From contig CM066031.1 of assembly GCA_033557465.1 (NCBI GenBank), positions 1,229,127,312 through 1,229,191,311 on the forward strand: 64,000 nucleotides of DNA, read 5' to 3'. The notes under the pieces are model-generated. The model did not search any database, was not told the DNA's origin, and saw nothing but the letters and a program-made list of their open reading frames with translations. Positions within the stretch are counted from its first letter, which is position 1, and each line of letters starts with the position of its first letter. Shown piece by piece: positions 23,746-35,620 of the stretch. This DNA comes from Ichthyophis bannanicus. Lineage: Eukaryota > Chordata > Amphibia > Gymnophiona > Ichthyophiidae. Made by a program: the position numbers and the translations under genes.

Positions 23746-23784
23746 TAAATAAATGTATACATATATATATATATATATACCCAT

Positions 23785-24080
23785 TTATTTATTTTATTTA
23801 CATTCTCTTATATACCGCGCTATTCTGCATCAGTGCGGTTTACATTGAACAAACTGAAATTACATTGAACAGGGCATTATAACTTGGAGATAACTATTTT
23901 ACAGGGAACATGGGCTATGGAGGGTTAAGTGGCTTGCCCAAGACCACAAGGAGCACCTGTGGGACTAGAAACCCCAGTCCTTCCGGCCCAAGGTTGCTGT
24001 CCTCTAGTGGGATTTGAACCCCCGACCTTCCGGCCTGAAGTACCTTGCCCCAACCACTAGGCCACTCCTCCACTCCATGT
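23785..24080 (-). mobile_element. tRNA-derived SINE, minus strand
   Basis: On the minus strand a pol III A box (AGTGGCCTAGTGGTTGG) and B box (GGGTTCAAATCCCA) are followed by a body with CCTTGGGCAAGCCACTTAAC. It ends in GTAAACCGCACTGATGCAG and GCGCGGTATATAAG, then TAAATAAA. The body contains a second, diverged head-like segment (around 23960-23995), so it may be a composite. Inserted in DIRS-3 directly after the L2 LINE and its (TA)n tract. Confidence 0.85.
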
Positions 24081-24699
24081 CCCCACATAGGGATATGTGG
24101 AGAGAGAAAGATTCATCTAATAACAAGAAGGGAAATACCTGCTTGAGGAGATGTTTAGAGAATCCATTCTCCCTGGTTATGAGTAGGAGAGCTAAGGGAG
24201 TGCTCTCACTGACAAGGAGAAGTCTAGAGTCCTCTAAGAACTCTAGCCCTTGAATAACCAGGAATGGAGGCCTACATGAAAAAAGTGCAGAGGATGTTTT
24301 TAATCCGCAGACAGTAAGTCTGGATCCTTCCATAACTCCAGCATGGCAGCTGGAGAAGAAGATGCAATGAAATGAGATACCATATTTACCCTTCTATGAG
24401 GGCAAAATGAGTATGATGCATTCTTGCGCTCAATATGAATTACCCCATGAAGAATTGAGGGTGGAAGGAAAATACAAGACAAGGACTGGCTGTTACTAAA
24501 AGAAAGCCATCCCTGGTGAAGGGGTCCACTGGGGATGTGAACCAACCCAGGGGATTGGATAATTCTTTAGGTCTTCACTTAATTAAAGGCCTGTGTCCTT
24601 TATTGAAGGAGACTTTAATGGAAATGGTAAGGGTAGGGAAGAACCCAGTAGTCATGACTAGGTAAAGCCCTTCCTAACCATCTGGAATTATTTGCTCTC

Positions 24700-25010
24700 T
24701 AGCAAGTGCCCATAGTGCAGAGCTGCTCTGTAGAGATGCAGAGAGCATGTTGCAGGTTGGTTAGAAGAAAAAACTGGCCGTTTAAGAGCCAGTATGTAAC
24801 CTTAACTACTCCGCCAAAGCCCAAGGATTGGGGAAGGCTAAGGATAGAAGGTATGCTGATGTGTCTGCAACAATAAAGCCAGAAAAGGTTCTTAGCTTGT
24901 CTGGGACTTAGTACTAAGGCCAGAAAAGATTGATATTGGAGATCAAGCCCTGGTTGCTTGGTCAGCAAGTCAGTGGTCTAACCACTAAGAGCCCCTGCAT
25001 TCTAACTATT
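24700..25010 (-). mobile_element. degenerate SINE remnant
   Basis: Minus strand: GGGGCTCTTAGTGGTTAGAC (A-box-like, about 24975-24995) is followed at tRNA-like distance by CCAGGGCTTGATCTCC (B-box-like). No clear tail is preserved. It lies between the DIRS-3 gag ORF and the SINE/LINE cluster. Confidence 0.4.
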
Positions 25011-25510
25011 GTTAGGGCAGCAGAACAAATCTTAGGTCCCAAGATTGGAAAAAGACCTACAGACATAAGTAGGAGTGGTAAGACTCCGTCATTGTCTGAG
25101 AAGCTGCCACAAAACAAGAATGCAAGGGGGAGACAACTCTGAAAAGAAAATTCAGGGGCTTAGGGATAAGCCTTCAGTTAAGTGGTATCACTCTTACAGA
25201 CCAAAATGTCTTAGTAAGAGGGACAGAGTTGAAAAAGACTTACGATGGAGTAAATCTTTGAAAACGTAGTATGAGACATGCTGATACAGGAGAAATTGTC
25301 AAAGGTAAAGGCATAGACAACCTTAATGATAGTTGTTACTCCTCTGTCTACTTAGAAGGAAGAGGAGTAACTTTACTACCTGTAAAGCATAATCATCCTA
25401 AGAAGCTCTATGAGCTAAAAGTCAGGATGTCTCTTTAAAGAGAGACATGTGTAAAATTTAGGATGGAACTGATGTAGATGCTTGTAATGAGAAGAAGCAA
25501 ACTACAGGTT

Positions 25511-27256
25511 TTAAACCTCAAAACAGGAAGAAGGATTCAGTGAAGAGTCTATCAGCAACCCTGCGGCTGGTGGGTTTGCTGAAGCGGTTGAGGTTGTGGT
25601 TTCTTTAGCCTGGTTTGATGTTTCCCTTGTTTGGAAACAGCTGTATGATGGGTAGAGAAAGGAAGATTTCCTACCATCTGGGATAGAGGAAGGTGTTGAC
25701 AATCCTTTGAAAGCAATAGTGTCAGTGGTTAACTGAGCAGCTTGGCGTAAAGTCTCCTTGTTAGAGAGATTCTCCCCAGTACAAGGAGTATTTCCCAGCC
25801 TTTCTTGTGCCCATTTATCCAAGTCAGAAGCTTGGAGCCAGGCCATGTGTCGTGCCCCTATGGCTATAGCAAAAGTTCTGCTAACAGACTCAAAACAGTC
25901 CAGGGTAGCACGAGTAAGAAACCTAGAGATATTTTGAACATGACTAACCAGTAAAGAGTCTGCTCTTTTGTGATCTTGAAGAAAAGGAGTCAAAAACAGC
26001 AAACTGTTTGTGACCTCTTCAAGAGATAGTCCCATATAGAAAATATATGAGAGAATTCTTGTTGAAAACATGGATGCCTGGAAGCTTTTACGTCCAAAGG
26101 CATCTAAAGTTCTAGACTCACGACCTGGCGGATAAGAAGAGTGCCTTTTAGCACTTTTAACACGCCTCATTGCTGATTCCACAACAATAGAATGATGTGG
26201 AAGTTGAGTGTTTTGAAAATCTGGAGAAGGGGACACCTTGTACAGAGAGTCAGTGGCCCTTGAAGGTGGGGATACCTTTAAGGGAGTTTCCCACATTCTA
26301 AGTAAAAGATCCTGTAAGGTTTGATGCAAAGGAAGCATGATGACCTCCTTTGGATTCTCAGGGATATGCAGAAGCTCTGAATCCCCTGGTGCAGGATCTT
26401 GATCAGGTATAGAAATGGCAAGTAACCTTGCCATATCAAGCAGGAATGCTAGAAAAGAAATTTCCCCAGAAGGGGATCCTCTATCATGAGGAGTAAAGGT
26501 TAGATCTGTTGAAGATCTAGTCTTGGCACTAATGGATTGATCCATTGGAGTACAAGACCCGAAAGGGTAGAGCATCGGATTGTCCTGAAAGGATAGTCGT
26601 CGGTACCGCTCGTGGCCGGTGCCGCAACAAATTGGTGGAAAACTTTCCAAGCCAGGGATGGATTCCAAACTCGGTACCGAAGGAAGCGAGCTTGTGGAAG
26701 TAAGCATGGAAGGCACCGGTACCGATGCGAACGTAGAAAGCGGTACCGGCAGTGGTATCGAAGCTGGTACCGATACCGGAAGATCAGTCTGAGGTAAGTC
26801 TAACGGTACCAAAGGTAACGAGAGCGGCAGACTTTGATCTCTGGGACAATGTCTTTGGCACCGTCAGAGGTCGATACCGAGACGAGTCGGTACCCAATTG
26901 TCCAGGCTAGAGATCGATTCTAGACTCGGCATCGAAAGCAGCGAGTCTATCAAAACAGACCCGGAGGGTACCGATGTGGATACCAGAATCGGTACCGGGA
27001 TCGATACCGATGCTGGAAGATCGGTCTGTAGCGACTCTAGCGGCACCGAAGATACCGAGAGCGCTAGACTGCGATCATCGGTGTGGAATGTTTCATCCAA
27101 CACCATTGCCGATGCCGGGGTACCGGCACCGCTCAAAGCGGATACCACCACCGAGCATGGCTCAGGTATGTTCGCAGAGGTAAAAACCCCGGGAACAACC
27201 TGAAACCCCATTAATGCTTTGGAGGCCGAAGACTCCCGCCGGGGTTTTAAACCCAA
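25511..27256 (-). pseudogene. DIRS-3 gag-like ORF1 (433 codons open, plus upstream piece)
   Basis: The downstream frame 25511-26812 has no stop. It opens with a Pro/Ser/Val low-complexity stretch encoded by recurring GGTACC-like units. A helical core follows, with LHQTLQDLLLRMWETP, LPHHSIVVESAMRRVKSAKR, LDAFGRKSFQASMFSTR and DKWAQERLGNTPCTGENL. The same blocks occur in DIRS-6 (VERLLLRMWETPA-like, PHNSMVVESTMQKLKSQK, DVPCTGENLFG), so this is the DIRS capsid-like ORF1. The upstream frame 26864-27256 carries the same Val/Ser/Pro-rich repeat style and probably belongs to it after a frameshift. No zinc knuckle is visible. Confidence 0.8.
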
Positions 27257-27589
27257 TTTGTCCTTGAGGGCAAGACCAGAGTCATCTCGATGGTGAACAT
27301 GAGATCTACCAACCGAGGACTGGCTAAGTCTTTAGACTTTTGTTGGGTTACCTGATCCTGTGAAAAAGAAGTTGTAGCTGGTACCCTCAGGTCTGATGGG
27401 AACCGCGTATCGAGTTGAGCTCGATGCTGAAGACTTCTTCTGGAAATACTACTGCAGGAGGGACACTCCAGCGGATAGTGGTCAGGACCCAAACATGGAG
27501 AGACGCGACCACAAGAAAAAAACAAAAATAAAGGAAGAATGTTCTGCGGTGACAGGAGTACGTCCTGCCGGCTCCGCGGAAAAACGAAA

Positions 27590-27751
27590 ACTGAGGAGAG
27601 GCAGTTGGGAAAGGCGGGAAGGCAGCACGCAGGCATGGTGGGATGCTCCCAAAAGCGTTCTAATTGGATGCTGGGGAGCATTCCCGCGCAGACTCCGTCG
27701 GTACCAACGTACCCATATGTGAAGACACATTCCTGCTTGTTCCTGGAGATA
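27590..27751. repeat. DIRS-3 5' terminal repeat
   Basis: Reverse-complement match of 19515-19660 with few differences. Its outer edge ATTCCTGCTTGTTCCTGGAG differs from the other terminus, as expected, because the DIRS left and right edges have unique extensions that are both copied into the ICR. Confidence 0.88.
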
Positions 27752-27774
27752 ACAAGATGCCGTCATCTGTGCAA
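27752..27774 (+). pseudogene. piggyBac transposase coding islet between two DIRS elements
   Basis: These roughly 24 bp separate the 5' end of DIRS-3 from the 3' end of DIRS-4. They encode NKMPSSVQ in the same frame that leaves the upstream piggyBac fragment (SLIKES) and enters the downstream one (RKRGRPSK). This shows that the two DIRS elements integrated independently into one transposase gene, about eight codons apart, with no visible loss of target sequence. DIRS integration makes no target duplication, which fits. Confidence 0.85.
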
Positions 27775-28335
27775 AGAAAATGGAAATTACACTTACCTGG
27801 TAATTGTTGTTCCTTGAGGAACTCCAGTTTAGTCCTCCACCTCTGGGTTGTGCATCTCCTCCTGCAGCTTGGAGACTGGGCATGTCAAAAACGTGACATC
27901 ACTGGATGTAATCTGCTGGTCTCTCCCATTAGCCCCAGTGAACTACTGACAAAGCACACTCAAAGGAGCAACAAATCAGTAGCTATTCCATTCATTTTAA
28001 CCTTGGAAGAAATTGAACTTATATCAACAAACGATATACTATGGAATTTCTCCCCATAGAAAAGTACCTTTTCTTTGAACCGCTTCCTTTCCTTCATAGT
28101 TATACAGAAAAACAGATCAGAAAGAGCAAGAAAAGATAGCAAGTTATAGCAATAACCACACCTACCGGTAATCGTACACCTCTCCCAACTGAACCTTCAC
28201 TGCCAACTACACAATCCCGGGTGGGAATGAGGACTAAACTGGAGTTCCTCAAGGAACAACAATTATCAGGTAAGTGTAATTTCCATTTCCTTATCGTTCC
28301 TCCAGTTTAGTCCTCCACCTCTGGGATGTAACAGA
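27775..28335. repeat. DIRS-4 3' terminal repeat and ICR
   Basis: The edge ATTACACTTACCTGGTAATT... and the palindrome GTTCCTTGAGGAAC-like (27808-27822) recur inverted in the ICR (28225-28290). There they are joined to CCTTATCGTTCCTCCAGTTT, the inverse of the 5' edge at 36745-36770. Sense 3' terminus: ACCAGGTAAGTGTAAT, a perfect CAG-GTAAGT. Confidence 0.88.
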
Positions 28336-28399
28336 GCAGTAATCATTGGGAGGGACCTTTCTAGTCGGCTTGTAACACCGCCGATCCGAACATGGCACT

Positions 28400-31195
28400 C
28401 ATCGCCACAAACAATTCCCAGCAGTAGTGTTAACTGAAAGTATGCAGAAACGAGCAAGTGGCCGCAGTACAAATCTTACCAGGCGGAACCAAACAGCGCT
28501 CAACCCATAAAGTAGCTTGAGGTCTGGTAGACTGAGGACAAAATCCAGTTGTCCCTGGCGGACCACACAAAAGGTATGCTGAAGCAATCGCCTCTCTAAT
28601 CCATCTATAAATGGCCGCCTTCGCCGCCGCTTCCTCTGTACGTGAACCTCCGAACAAGACAAAAAAGCTATTCGCTTTGCAAAAGGTCTCTGACACCTCC
28701 AAATACTGCCGCAACACACGCTTAATGCCCAAGCGGCACAAACCTCCCGTCCATTGCAAAGCCTTCCAGCGAGTCCAGCACTAGGAAGAGAGACCGTCTG
28801 ATTCAGATGAACCACTTTAAGCAAAAAAGGCAGGAACCAGACGTAATACCGCTTTTCTTTTTTTTTTTTTGAAAGGGACAAAAACCGGTTCTCTACATGA
28901 CAACGCCTGCAATTCCGAAATTCACCTCGTCGCACAGACAGCTACCAAAAACGCGTCTTCAGAGTTAAATCTTTAACCGATGCCTTGGGTAATGGCTCAA
29001 AGACTCTTTATCTCAAAATTTTATATACCGCTTTGGCCGAGACATAAAAGCGGTTTACAATAAATAAAAAGTCTACGCTATCTAACTAGAGAAAAGGAAC
29101 GCCATGGTAAGATAGGAAAGAGGGGGAAGGACAGTGTAAGACTTACAATAGGTATATCGGACACAACTGACAGTACTCAGGGAGGGATATTAGGAGGGAG
29201 GTCAAAGGCTTGTTGAAATAGATGAGTCTTCAGTAACTCCTTAAACTTTGGATATGAGGGTTCCAGACGGAGGGAGGGTGGTAGGGCATTCCAAAGTGCG
29301 GGGCTGAGAAAAAAGAAAGCCGAGTGACGGATTTATTCTAAATGTGCTTGGGACGGAGAGGGCAAGGACAAACGATTGGCATGCAAAGCACAAAGCTGGC
29401 GGTAAGGCTTATGGAGAGCGAGGAGGTTAGATAAATACAGAGGGGTGGATGTATAGATGGCTTTATGTGTCAAAATAAGGAATTTATATTGAAATCGGAA
29501 ACGGAGAGGCAGCCAATGAAGACAATAAAGGATGGGAGTGACATGATCGTAACGGCAGGCTGATGCAATAAGGCGAGCTGCAGTGTTTTGTATGAGCTGG
29601 AGACGCTGTAGTTGGTAGGCTGGTAGGTTAGCCAAAAAGACGTTACAATAATCGAGTCTGCTGATGACTAGTGCCAGTACTAAGGTGATTAGGGACCTAG
29701 TGGGAAGGAGGGAATGGACAGCTCTAATTTGGCGCAACGCTGCAAAAGAGCGACGAGTGAGGGCAGAAATATGATTATGAAAGGAGAGGGATGAATCTAA
29801 AATTACTCCCAAATACCGGAAAGAAGTAGCAAGCGGAATTGAAATATGATTAATCTGGGGAGCCACTATTGGACAAGGCCCGCTTGGGGAGACCCACATT
29901 GCTGTGGATTTGGAGGGATTCAGGTGAAGAAAATTCGAGGAAAGCCAGTGGGCAACGTGAGTAAGACATTGATTGAGCTGAGAAATGTCTGACAATACTG
30001 GTGAAGTGTGAAACAGAAGGATAATTTCATCTGCATAGATATAGGATGAGACCGGGTACTGCTGGATCAGAAGAGGCAGGGGAGAAAGGAAAATGTTAAA
30101 CAACAAGGGAGAAAGAACACAGCCCTGTGGCACACCACAGATAAGAGGGAGAGAGGAGGAAGACTGGTTATTAGAGTGGACGGTAAAGGAGCGGGCTGTA
30201 AGAAATGAGCAGAACCACCGCCACACGGTGCCGCGTAATCCAAAGTCATAGAGGCGAGAAAGGAGCATTTGGTGATCAATGAGATCAAATGCTGTGGATA
30301 GGTCGAGTGAAACGATAAGGGTGATGTCTCCACGATCATGAGCAACGTGGATCTCATTCAAAAGGGCCAATAGAACGGTTTCTGTGCTATGCCCCAGCCA
30401 AAATCCTGCTTGCCGGGGGTGAAGAGTGTTAGTAGTTTCCACATGTGAATTTAGTTGTAAGAAAGCAAAACGTTCCAGCACCTTAGCCAAGAAAGGAAGG
30501 TTAGACACAGGACTCCAATGGGAAAGGACAGAGGGATCAAGAGAAGGTTGCTTTAAGAGAGGGTTAAGGCCCCAAACATTAAACTGAGGTCCCACGGCAG
30601 ACCCCCCACTCTATGAGAGGGTCGCAGCCCGGACACTGCTTTAAGAAAACGCAGAACACCTGCATGCGCCCCTAGACTACTTCTTGTACTACTTCTATAA
30701 CAAGAAAGGGCTGGCAACTGCAGTCTTAAGAAACTGGCTAATCAGTCACTTATCAAATCCTTCTTGTAGCAAAACTTAAAAGCCAAATACAGACATACGT
30801 CAAACGACGTAGACTTTTTTCCTAGCTCGAAGCAAGGTCGCGAGGACCGCTCACGAGTAGCCTTTCCTCTTTAGCCTCGCCTTTTCAATGTCCAAACCGT
30901 AAGTGCGAACCAATCCACTTGCGGCTTCTGTAGTGGACCTTGTAGTAACAGATGCTCTGACGATGGTAATCTCCAAGGCTCCCCGTCGAGAAGTCGGCTG
31001 AGCTCTGCAAACTACAAGCGTCTGGACCAGTCTGGAACCACCCGTAACACTACCCCCCCCCCATGAGTCTCGATACTCTAGATCACCCCATCGATGAGCG
31101 CCCACGGAGGGAATACATAGAGATGTGACGTCGGCCCAGATTGCATGAGCGCGTCAATCCCCTCGGACATCCTCTCTCGTCTGCTGAATCAGTGA
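28400..31195 (-). pseudogene. DIRS-4 tyrosine recombinase, split by an L2 LINE
   Basis: The N-terminal part lies right of the LINE: LTVWTLKRRG-like linker end, then ARKKSTSF... and HAGVLRFLKAVSGLRPSHRV down to PWDLSLMFGALT (about 30565). Left of the LINE the core resumes with PLPKASVKDLTLKTRF (28940-29000), a damaged Arg-box region, and FLPFLLKVVHLNQTVSLPS (about 28800-28850). The C-terminal catalytic blocks are shifted out of frame around 28560-28640 and not clearly readable. These enzymes insert the circular DNA copy into the genome. Confidence 0.68.
29005..30560 (-). mobile_element. 5'-truncated L2-like LINE with uninterrupted RT
   Basis: The minus-strand frame from about 30560 to 29333 runs without a stop for over 400 codons: LKQPSLDPS, SPVSNLPFLAKVLERFAFLQ, VSLDLSTAFDLIDHQMLL, GVPQGCVLSPLLFNIFLSP, YIYADEIILLF, FRYLGVILDSSLSFHNHI, RLDYCNVFLANLP and LHWLPLRFRFQYKFLILTHK. 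The catalytic YADD reads YADE, so the enzyme should be inactive despite its open frame. The 3' end at 29005-29060 has the AAACCGCTTTTATGTCTCGG type unit. It interrupts the DIRS-4 recombinase. Confidence 0.9.
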
Positions 31196-31450
31196 CTCAA
31201 TTTGCTGACTGAAAAGTCGCCATAAGATCCATGACCGGCATACCCCATCTGCGGACTATTTGCTCAAACACATCTGAATGTAACTCCTCTTCTCCTACAT
31301 CCACTAGGACCCTGTTTCGAAAATCTGCCATCACATTTTCTTTTCTTGATATGTGCGGTGTCAAAACCGCTGGTATTGGATGCTCTAGCCAAGCAAATAG
31401 TGCCTCCGCGTCTTCCTCCATGGCTGCACTTCCTATGCTGCTCTGCCTAC

Positions 31451-33051
31451 TGTGATACTGCGGACCCTCTGGCAGAAAGAAAAAAAGTTTTAAATCTTGA
31501 AAAAAACAAGATTTACATGCAATTTCCTGAAGGTCCACATAGAGGGAGCAGGAGAGCAAGCCTGGAAGCAGAGGAACCACGCCTCTATGGGCAGGACCTT
31601 GAATCAGTTAGTCCCGATTTAAGCAGGGACAGAGCTTAATCATGCAGAGCAGATTGGAGAGACAGAGACGGAGTCAGAGTGAGCGTCAAAGCCGGACTGG
31701 AAAGTGCAGCTCGGAGAGTGGGAGTCACTGTCAGACCCAGAACAGCTCAAGGAGTTGAAGCAACTTGGAGAGCAGGCCAGAGAGTAGGCCGAGAAGCAGA
31801 CCAAGGAATAACTCATAGAGCAGGCCGAGGTGAAGGCCCAAGAGCAGGCCTAGAGGAAGGCCAGTTACAACTGGAAGGAGCAGCATTGCAGAGAGCAGCC
31901 AAGGAAGGAGGTGCTCTCCCTTCCAACCTGAGAGGAAGCCCTATCCAGGGAGAAGGACGGGGATACAAGCTGAGGAAGAGATATCCGGTTGAAAAGAACT
32001 CCCAAGGAGAAAAAGGTACTTTTAAAAGTTTTTATAAAAGTAACCTGAAAGAGGAATGGAAAACTCAGAGGCCTGGGGAACAGGGAAGAGCTGAGAGGGC
32101 GCGGCCAGTAGCCAACTGCCACAGGGGTGGAAGTGGAGGACAAGCGCCTCAGCAGCAGCCATGCCTCAGAGGAGTTACTCCCCATTCTAAAGGAGGAAAG
32201 ACACCCAGGGAACATTTGAGCCTGCAAGAAGTGGAGGACATTCAGGCTAGGCCTCAAGCCTTTCCCAAAAGAGACTGCAGGAAGTTAAAAGGTGAAACAG
32301 TGGTTGCCTGCAAGTGCTTACCTAAGCCTAGCACAAGAGAGAAACAAAGGAATAACTTTTATCTGTATGATAAGGACACTTTTATGCCAAAAGTACCAGA
32401 TAATCTCTCTAGGAAAAAGGCTAGTAATAATAAAGGCTGGGATAAGCGAACTTTTAATCCTGTAGCAGAAGAAAATCCAGGGTTCTACAATATAGCTAAA
32501 AGCCGACGCCCCAAACTGACAAGCCAACATTGGAACACAGTATGGCATGATTTTAGAAAGCCTGAATCCAACCTCCCTGAGGTCTCAGATTCAGACCCCT
32601 CAGAGATGGAGTGGATGCCAGGGGAATCTGAGGTTAATGAGGCCGTGGAACCCATGGATTGTAATTATTGCACAATAGGAAAGTTTTAAGTTATTTGGAG
32701 CCACCAAATGTATGAAGAGAATACAAGATGCCTTATGTTTTGAGTTTGTGAAGATTAACAATGTTACTTTGAATGTTTTTGTGAATTGCACTTGATACAA
32801 GAAAGGATACAGCCCTGTTATTTTTCTCAACCGCATATTTTGAACCGTTTGCGTAAAGGTGAAATAAATGCCTTTTCTTTTTCCCTACACTTGGCTAAAT
32901 GTTGCTTTATTGGGAAGTTGACCACGAGGCTGACACAGAGGGCCGCTACCTCATGACCCTCGGAACAGGTCAACCCTAATACCCCTATTCTTATGAGCTC
33001 CCCAGCCCCGTGGAACCACTACGCCGCTACCAGAGGGGGCTGCGGGGGACA
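31451..33051 (+). mobile_element. solo-LTR-like unit A (1.6 kb)
   Basis: The ends are TGTGATACTGCGGACC and CTGCGGGGGACA (TG...CA), flanked by the 4-bp duplication CTAC (31447-31450 and 33052-33055). Removing the unit makes the DIRS-4 RNase H frame continuous. AATAAA (32862-32867) lies about 185 bp before the right end, as in an LTR (U3-R-U5). No internal gag/pol and no second LTR were seen. Unit B at 40040-41552 has the same size class, similar first 25 bases and 4-bp duplication. The LTR superfamily (Ty3/gypsy-like or ERV-like) cannot be decided. Confidence 0.72.
31679..32689 (+). other. long open frame inside LTR-like unit A
   Basis: The frame is open for 336 codons but has no early ATG (the first codon listed is GTG). 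The N-terminal half is Arg/Gln/Gly/Glu-rich and encoded by imperfect GAGCAGGCC-type repeats. The C-terminal half is more complex (FYLYDKDTFMPKVPDNLSRK, QHWNTVWHDFRKPESNLPEV) and ends EWMPGESEVNEAVEPMDC... before the stop. The unit B frame also ends in an acidic stretch followed by MDC. No family is recognised. It could be a spliced coding exon or a compositional artefact. Confidence 0.4.
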
Positions 33052-34299
33052 CTACTGACGCAGACCACCGTTGGAGTTGTCTGACAGCACTCACACTCGC
33101 ACCGCTCATCCCTTTCCCGTCGCTTCAAAGGCTCGCAGTGCGAAATAAACTGCTCTCAGCTCCAGCTGGTTTCTCTTGAAGGGTCCAAGTGCCTTGCGCG
33201 ACAAACTCTTCACCAAGTGCTCCCCATCCCGCAAGACTCACGTCCGCCAACAATGTAAACCCCTCTGGCTGCTCCAGGGGCATCCCGGCCTTCAAAGATC
33301 CTGCCAGCAGCCCCCCAGCGCAGCGACTGCCGGACTCCGAGGGGGACAGTCGTTTGTTTATCGATTTGGACTGCAGTGACTAACGGCGTGCCAGCGCTCA
33401 CTGTAAAGGCTGGAAGGATACCTGACCCATGGCACGGCTTCCAAGGTTGCTGCCATCATTATCAGCGCTTGAAGATAACTCTGCGCCGCAGGCACTGGAT
33501 CAGCCCTGAACTTGTGTACCAATAGTCGAAGGATTTGAATCAGACGATCCGGCAAGAGCGCCGCTCCCTCTGAGTGTCGAATCGTCTTCTTAAAGATCCG
33601 AGATCCTGGGATGTTAGCAAGTGGTTTTTGACCACATTGACTACCCAACCGAGAATCTGCAAGAATTCCACTACCTGGTGCGGAACCTGGACACTCTCGG
33701 CCTGGGATTTAGCTCGAATCAAACAACTGTCTAGATAAGGATGAACGAGGATTTCTTGTTTCCACTGAAGCCATTCTCATGCAACTTAGGCCCCACCAAT
33801 GGAATTTTGCAACGATACGGCATTAGCCTCGAAGGCTTCCGCGAGATCGCGGGAAGCCAAGTACTCTCTATGGCGCACCACCACAAAGACCAACCGCAAC
33901 GTTTCCATCCTGAAATGCGGCACTAGACCGCAGCGATTCAAACCAACTAGCTCCAGAATAGAGCAAAGATATCCGTCGTTCTTTGTCCCCAAGAAAAAAA
34001 TTGAGTAGCGACCCACGCCGTAATTTGCTTAGGAACCGACACAACTGCTGCGGACTGTAAAAAGGTGTACTAATGTATGACGAATTGCAAGAGTTTTCCC
34101 GTTGAGCTCTGCAGAGAGACCTCACCAACGAGTCCAGCACTGGTCTTGCCAATTCCAGCGTGAAAAGTTTGCAAATGATTCCCAACCCCTACTGCTCTGA
34201 AGTGAGTTGGGTCCAGGCAGGAAGAACTGCCCGAAGACATCCTCCTATCAGTTGACGTCCCACCGGGACTGGCCCCCTGTCATTGTGGTCTTTGGGTAG

Positions 34300-35620
34300 T
34301 CACTGAGGAAGCCGCTGCAAAATTTCTGCTTTCTTCACGAAGGCCCAAGAACCCCTGAGCTCTAGAAACAAATCTTTCCCTTTGGAAATCACCCAAGAGA
34401 GAAGCCCAAAATCTCCCGAAATCTCTAAACTGACCCCAAAAGGCCATAAAGCCTTTCCTGGTTTAGGATTATCCTCCGGGAACCTACCGCCCTTGGACTC
34501 TCCTAAAATCTCAACCAACTAGTCAAAATCCCCTCCTAACAACAACTTTCCTTTAAAATGCCGTTTACTGAGACGTGACTAGATGAGCCATCAGTCGCTC
34601 AATTCCTCAACCACAGAGGTCACCAGACGCCACCAACGAGGCCATACTATTTGCTAGCGCTCTGGTCAACTCGTAGTGTAAGTCCGCCAAATACACCGAA
34701 CCGGATTCTAGATGATCTAGCCCCTTATACTTTCCTGCTCTAGTCGCAGAGACTGGCGTAAGTGTTGCGATCATCGAAGACATGCTTACGCCACCCTAGT
34801 TCCACAAGGGAAGCCTGCAAGGACAACGAGTTAGCCTCAAATGATTGTTTCAATAACCCATCTACTTTTTATCCAGTGCATCTTTTAAGGCTGCGCTACC
34901 GTCCACCAGGAGAGTAGTCCCCCTTTTTTTTTTTTTTGACCGCTGAGACTGCCGCATCAATCTGCGGAGAATGGAACCTGTCTTTGTCCTCATCGGGTAA
35001 GGTATGATCATGGTCCTGACCCTTCTTAGCCCTGCTCCAGGCTGATCCCATCCGATCTACCACCCCGTGGATGAGAACCACTACCTAATCCTGTCTCACC
35101 GCTTGAATGATGGGATCTTCCGCTTCCTTTTCTTCCAGAGGTTGTGCCGCAGCGAGCTTTAGCGTCTGGAGGTCTACCGCGATAAGTGCCGCCAGTTTAA
35201 CCTACCGGAACACCTGAATGATTTTCTCCTGCTCATGAGGCTCAGGGGCTTCTCCTTCTTCCAATTCGTCCTCACCGGCCCCTAGCCCTACTTTGGTCTC
35301 ATCCGTGTCTTGCCCCTCCAAAACAAGGAGAGAAGTTCACGATATCTTAATTCCTTTTGGAGCCTCAGAGAAAGGCTACCTGGCTCTTCTGACCGGGGTT
35401 GCTGCATAGAATGTACCAGCGGCAATGGTCCAGGCAATTTCCCCTGACACCTCAATCCGCACGTCTGATACATACATAACACAAATTCAGACAGAAACCG
35501 GTTGCAGGGACCGTGAGGCCCTCTTGAGAGAACCCTGGTGGTAGGACTATCAGCGGCTCATTCCCGGTCGCCGTTAATAGACTCCAGATAGCAAAAACCA
35601 CAGAATTCTTCATCTGCTGC
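34300..35620 (-). pseudogene. DIRS-4 gag-like ORF1 remnant
   Basis: Fragments include LCMYQTCGLRCQGKLPGPLP (35400-35470), DEDKDRFHSPQIDAAVSAVK (34930-34990), SVYLADLHYELTRALANSMA (34640-34720) and RFPEDNPKPGKALWPFG (34430-34485). The last two align with AFLADAFYALIQALAKNMAS and KLLEDKPKAAKLAP of DIRS-5 gag, supporting the assignment. Heavily frameshifted. Confidence 0.6.

Larger units (their letters stand above)
19469..27751 (-). mobile_element. DIRS-3: family I DIRS, RT region deleted, carrying an L2 LINE and SINEs
   Basis: Inverted terminal repeats of about 150 bp (19515-19660 and 27590-27735) share GGTACCGACGGAGTCTGCGC, CCAATTAGAACGCTTTTGGG and CCTTCCCGCCTTTCCCAACT. The ICR lies at 19740-19838. 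On the minus strand a long gag ORF follows the 5' end, but RT and RNase H are gone. Only a piece of the recombinase end (19900-20050) remains before the ICR. Without the L2 LINE and the SINE insertions the copy is about 5 kb. It is inserted in the piggyBac transposase gene. Confidence 0.9.
31197..34240 (-). pseudogene. DIRS-4 reverse transcriptase and RNase H, split by LTR unit A
   Basis: RT blocks on the minus strand: VPKQITAWV-like and FFSWGQRTT, FRMETLRLVFVVVRHREYLA (33870-33930), then HPYLDSCLIRAKSQ (about 33720-33760). The catalytic YLDD has become YLDS. RNase H: LERNQLELRAVYFALRAFEA-like (33125-33180), then SDN and TVV just before the LTR insertion. To its left come RQSSIGSAAMEEDAEALFAW, TPHISRKENVMADFRNRV and IVRRWGMPVMDLMAT (31210-31400). 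The order and the WG.P..DL end are typical of DIRS pol. Confidence 0.8.

Noticed and set aside
24004..24333. Minus-strand frame (109 codons) as DIRS-3 recombinase
   Set aside because: No Arg, H-x-x-R or Tyr block could be recognised and part of it overlaps the SINE head.
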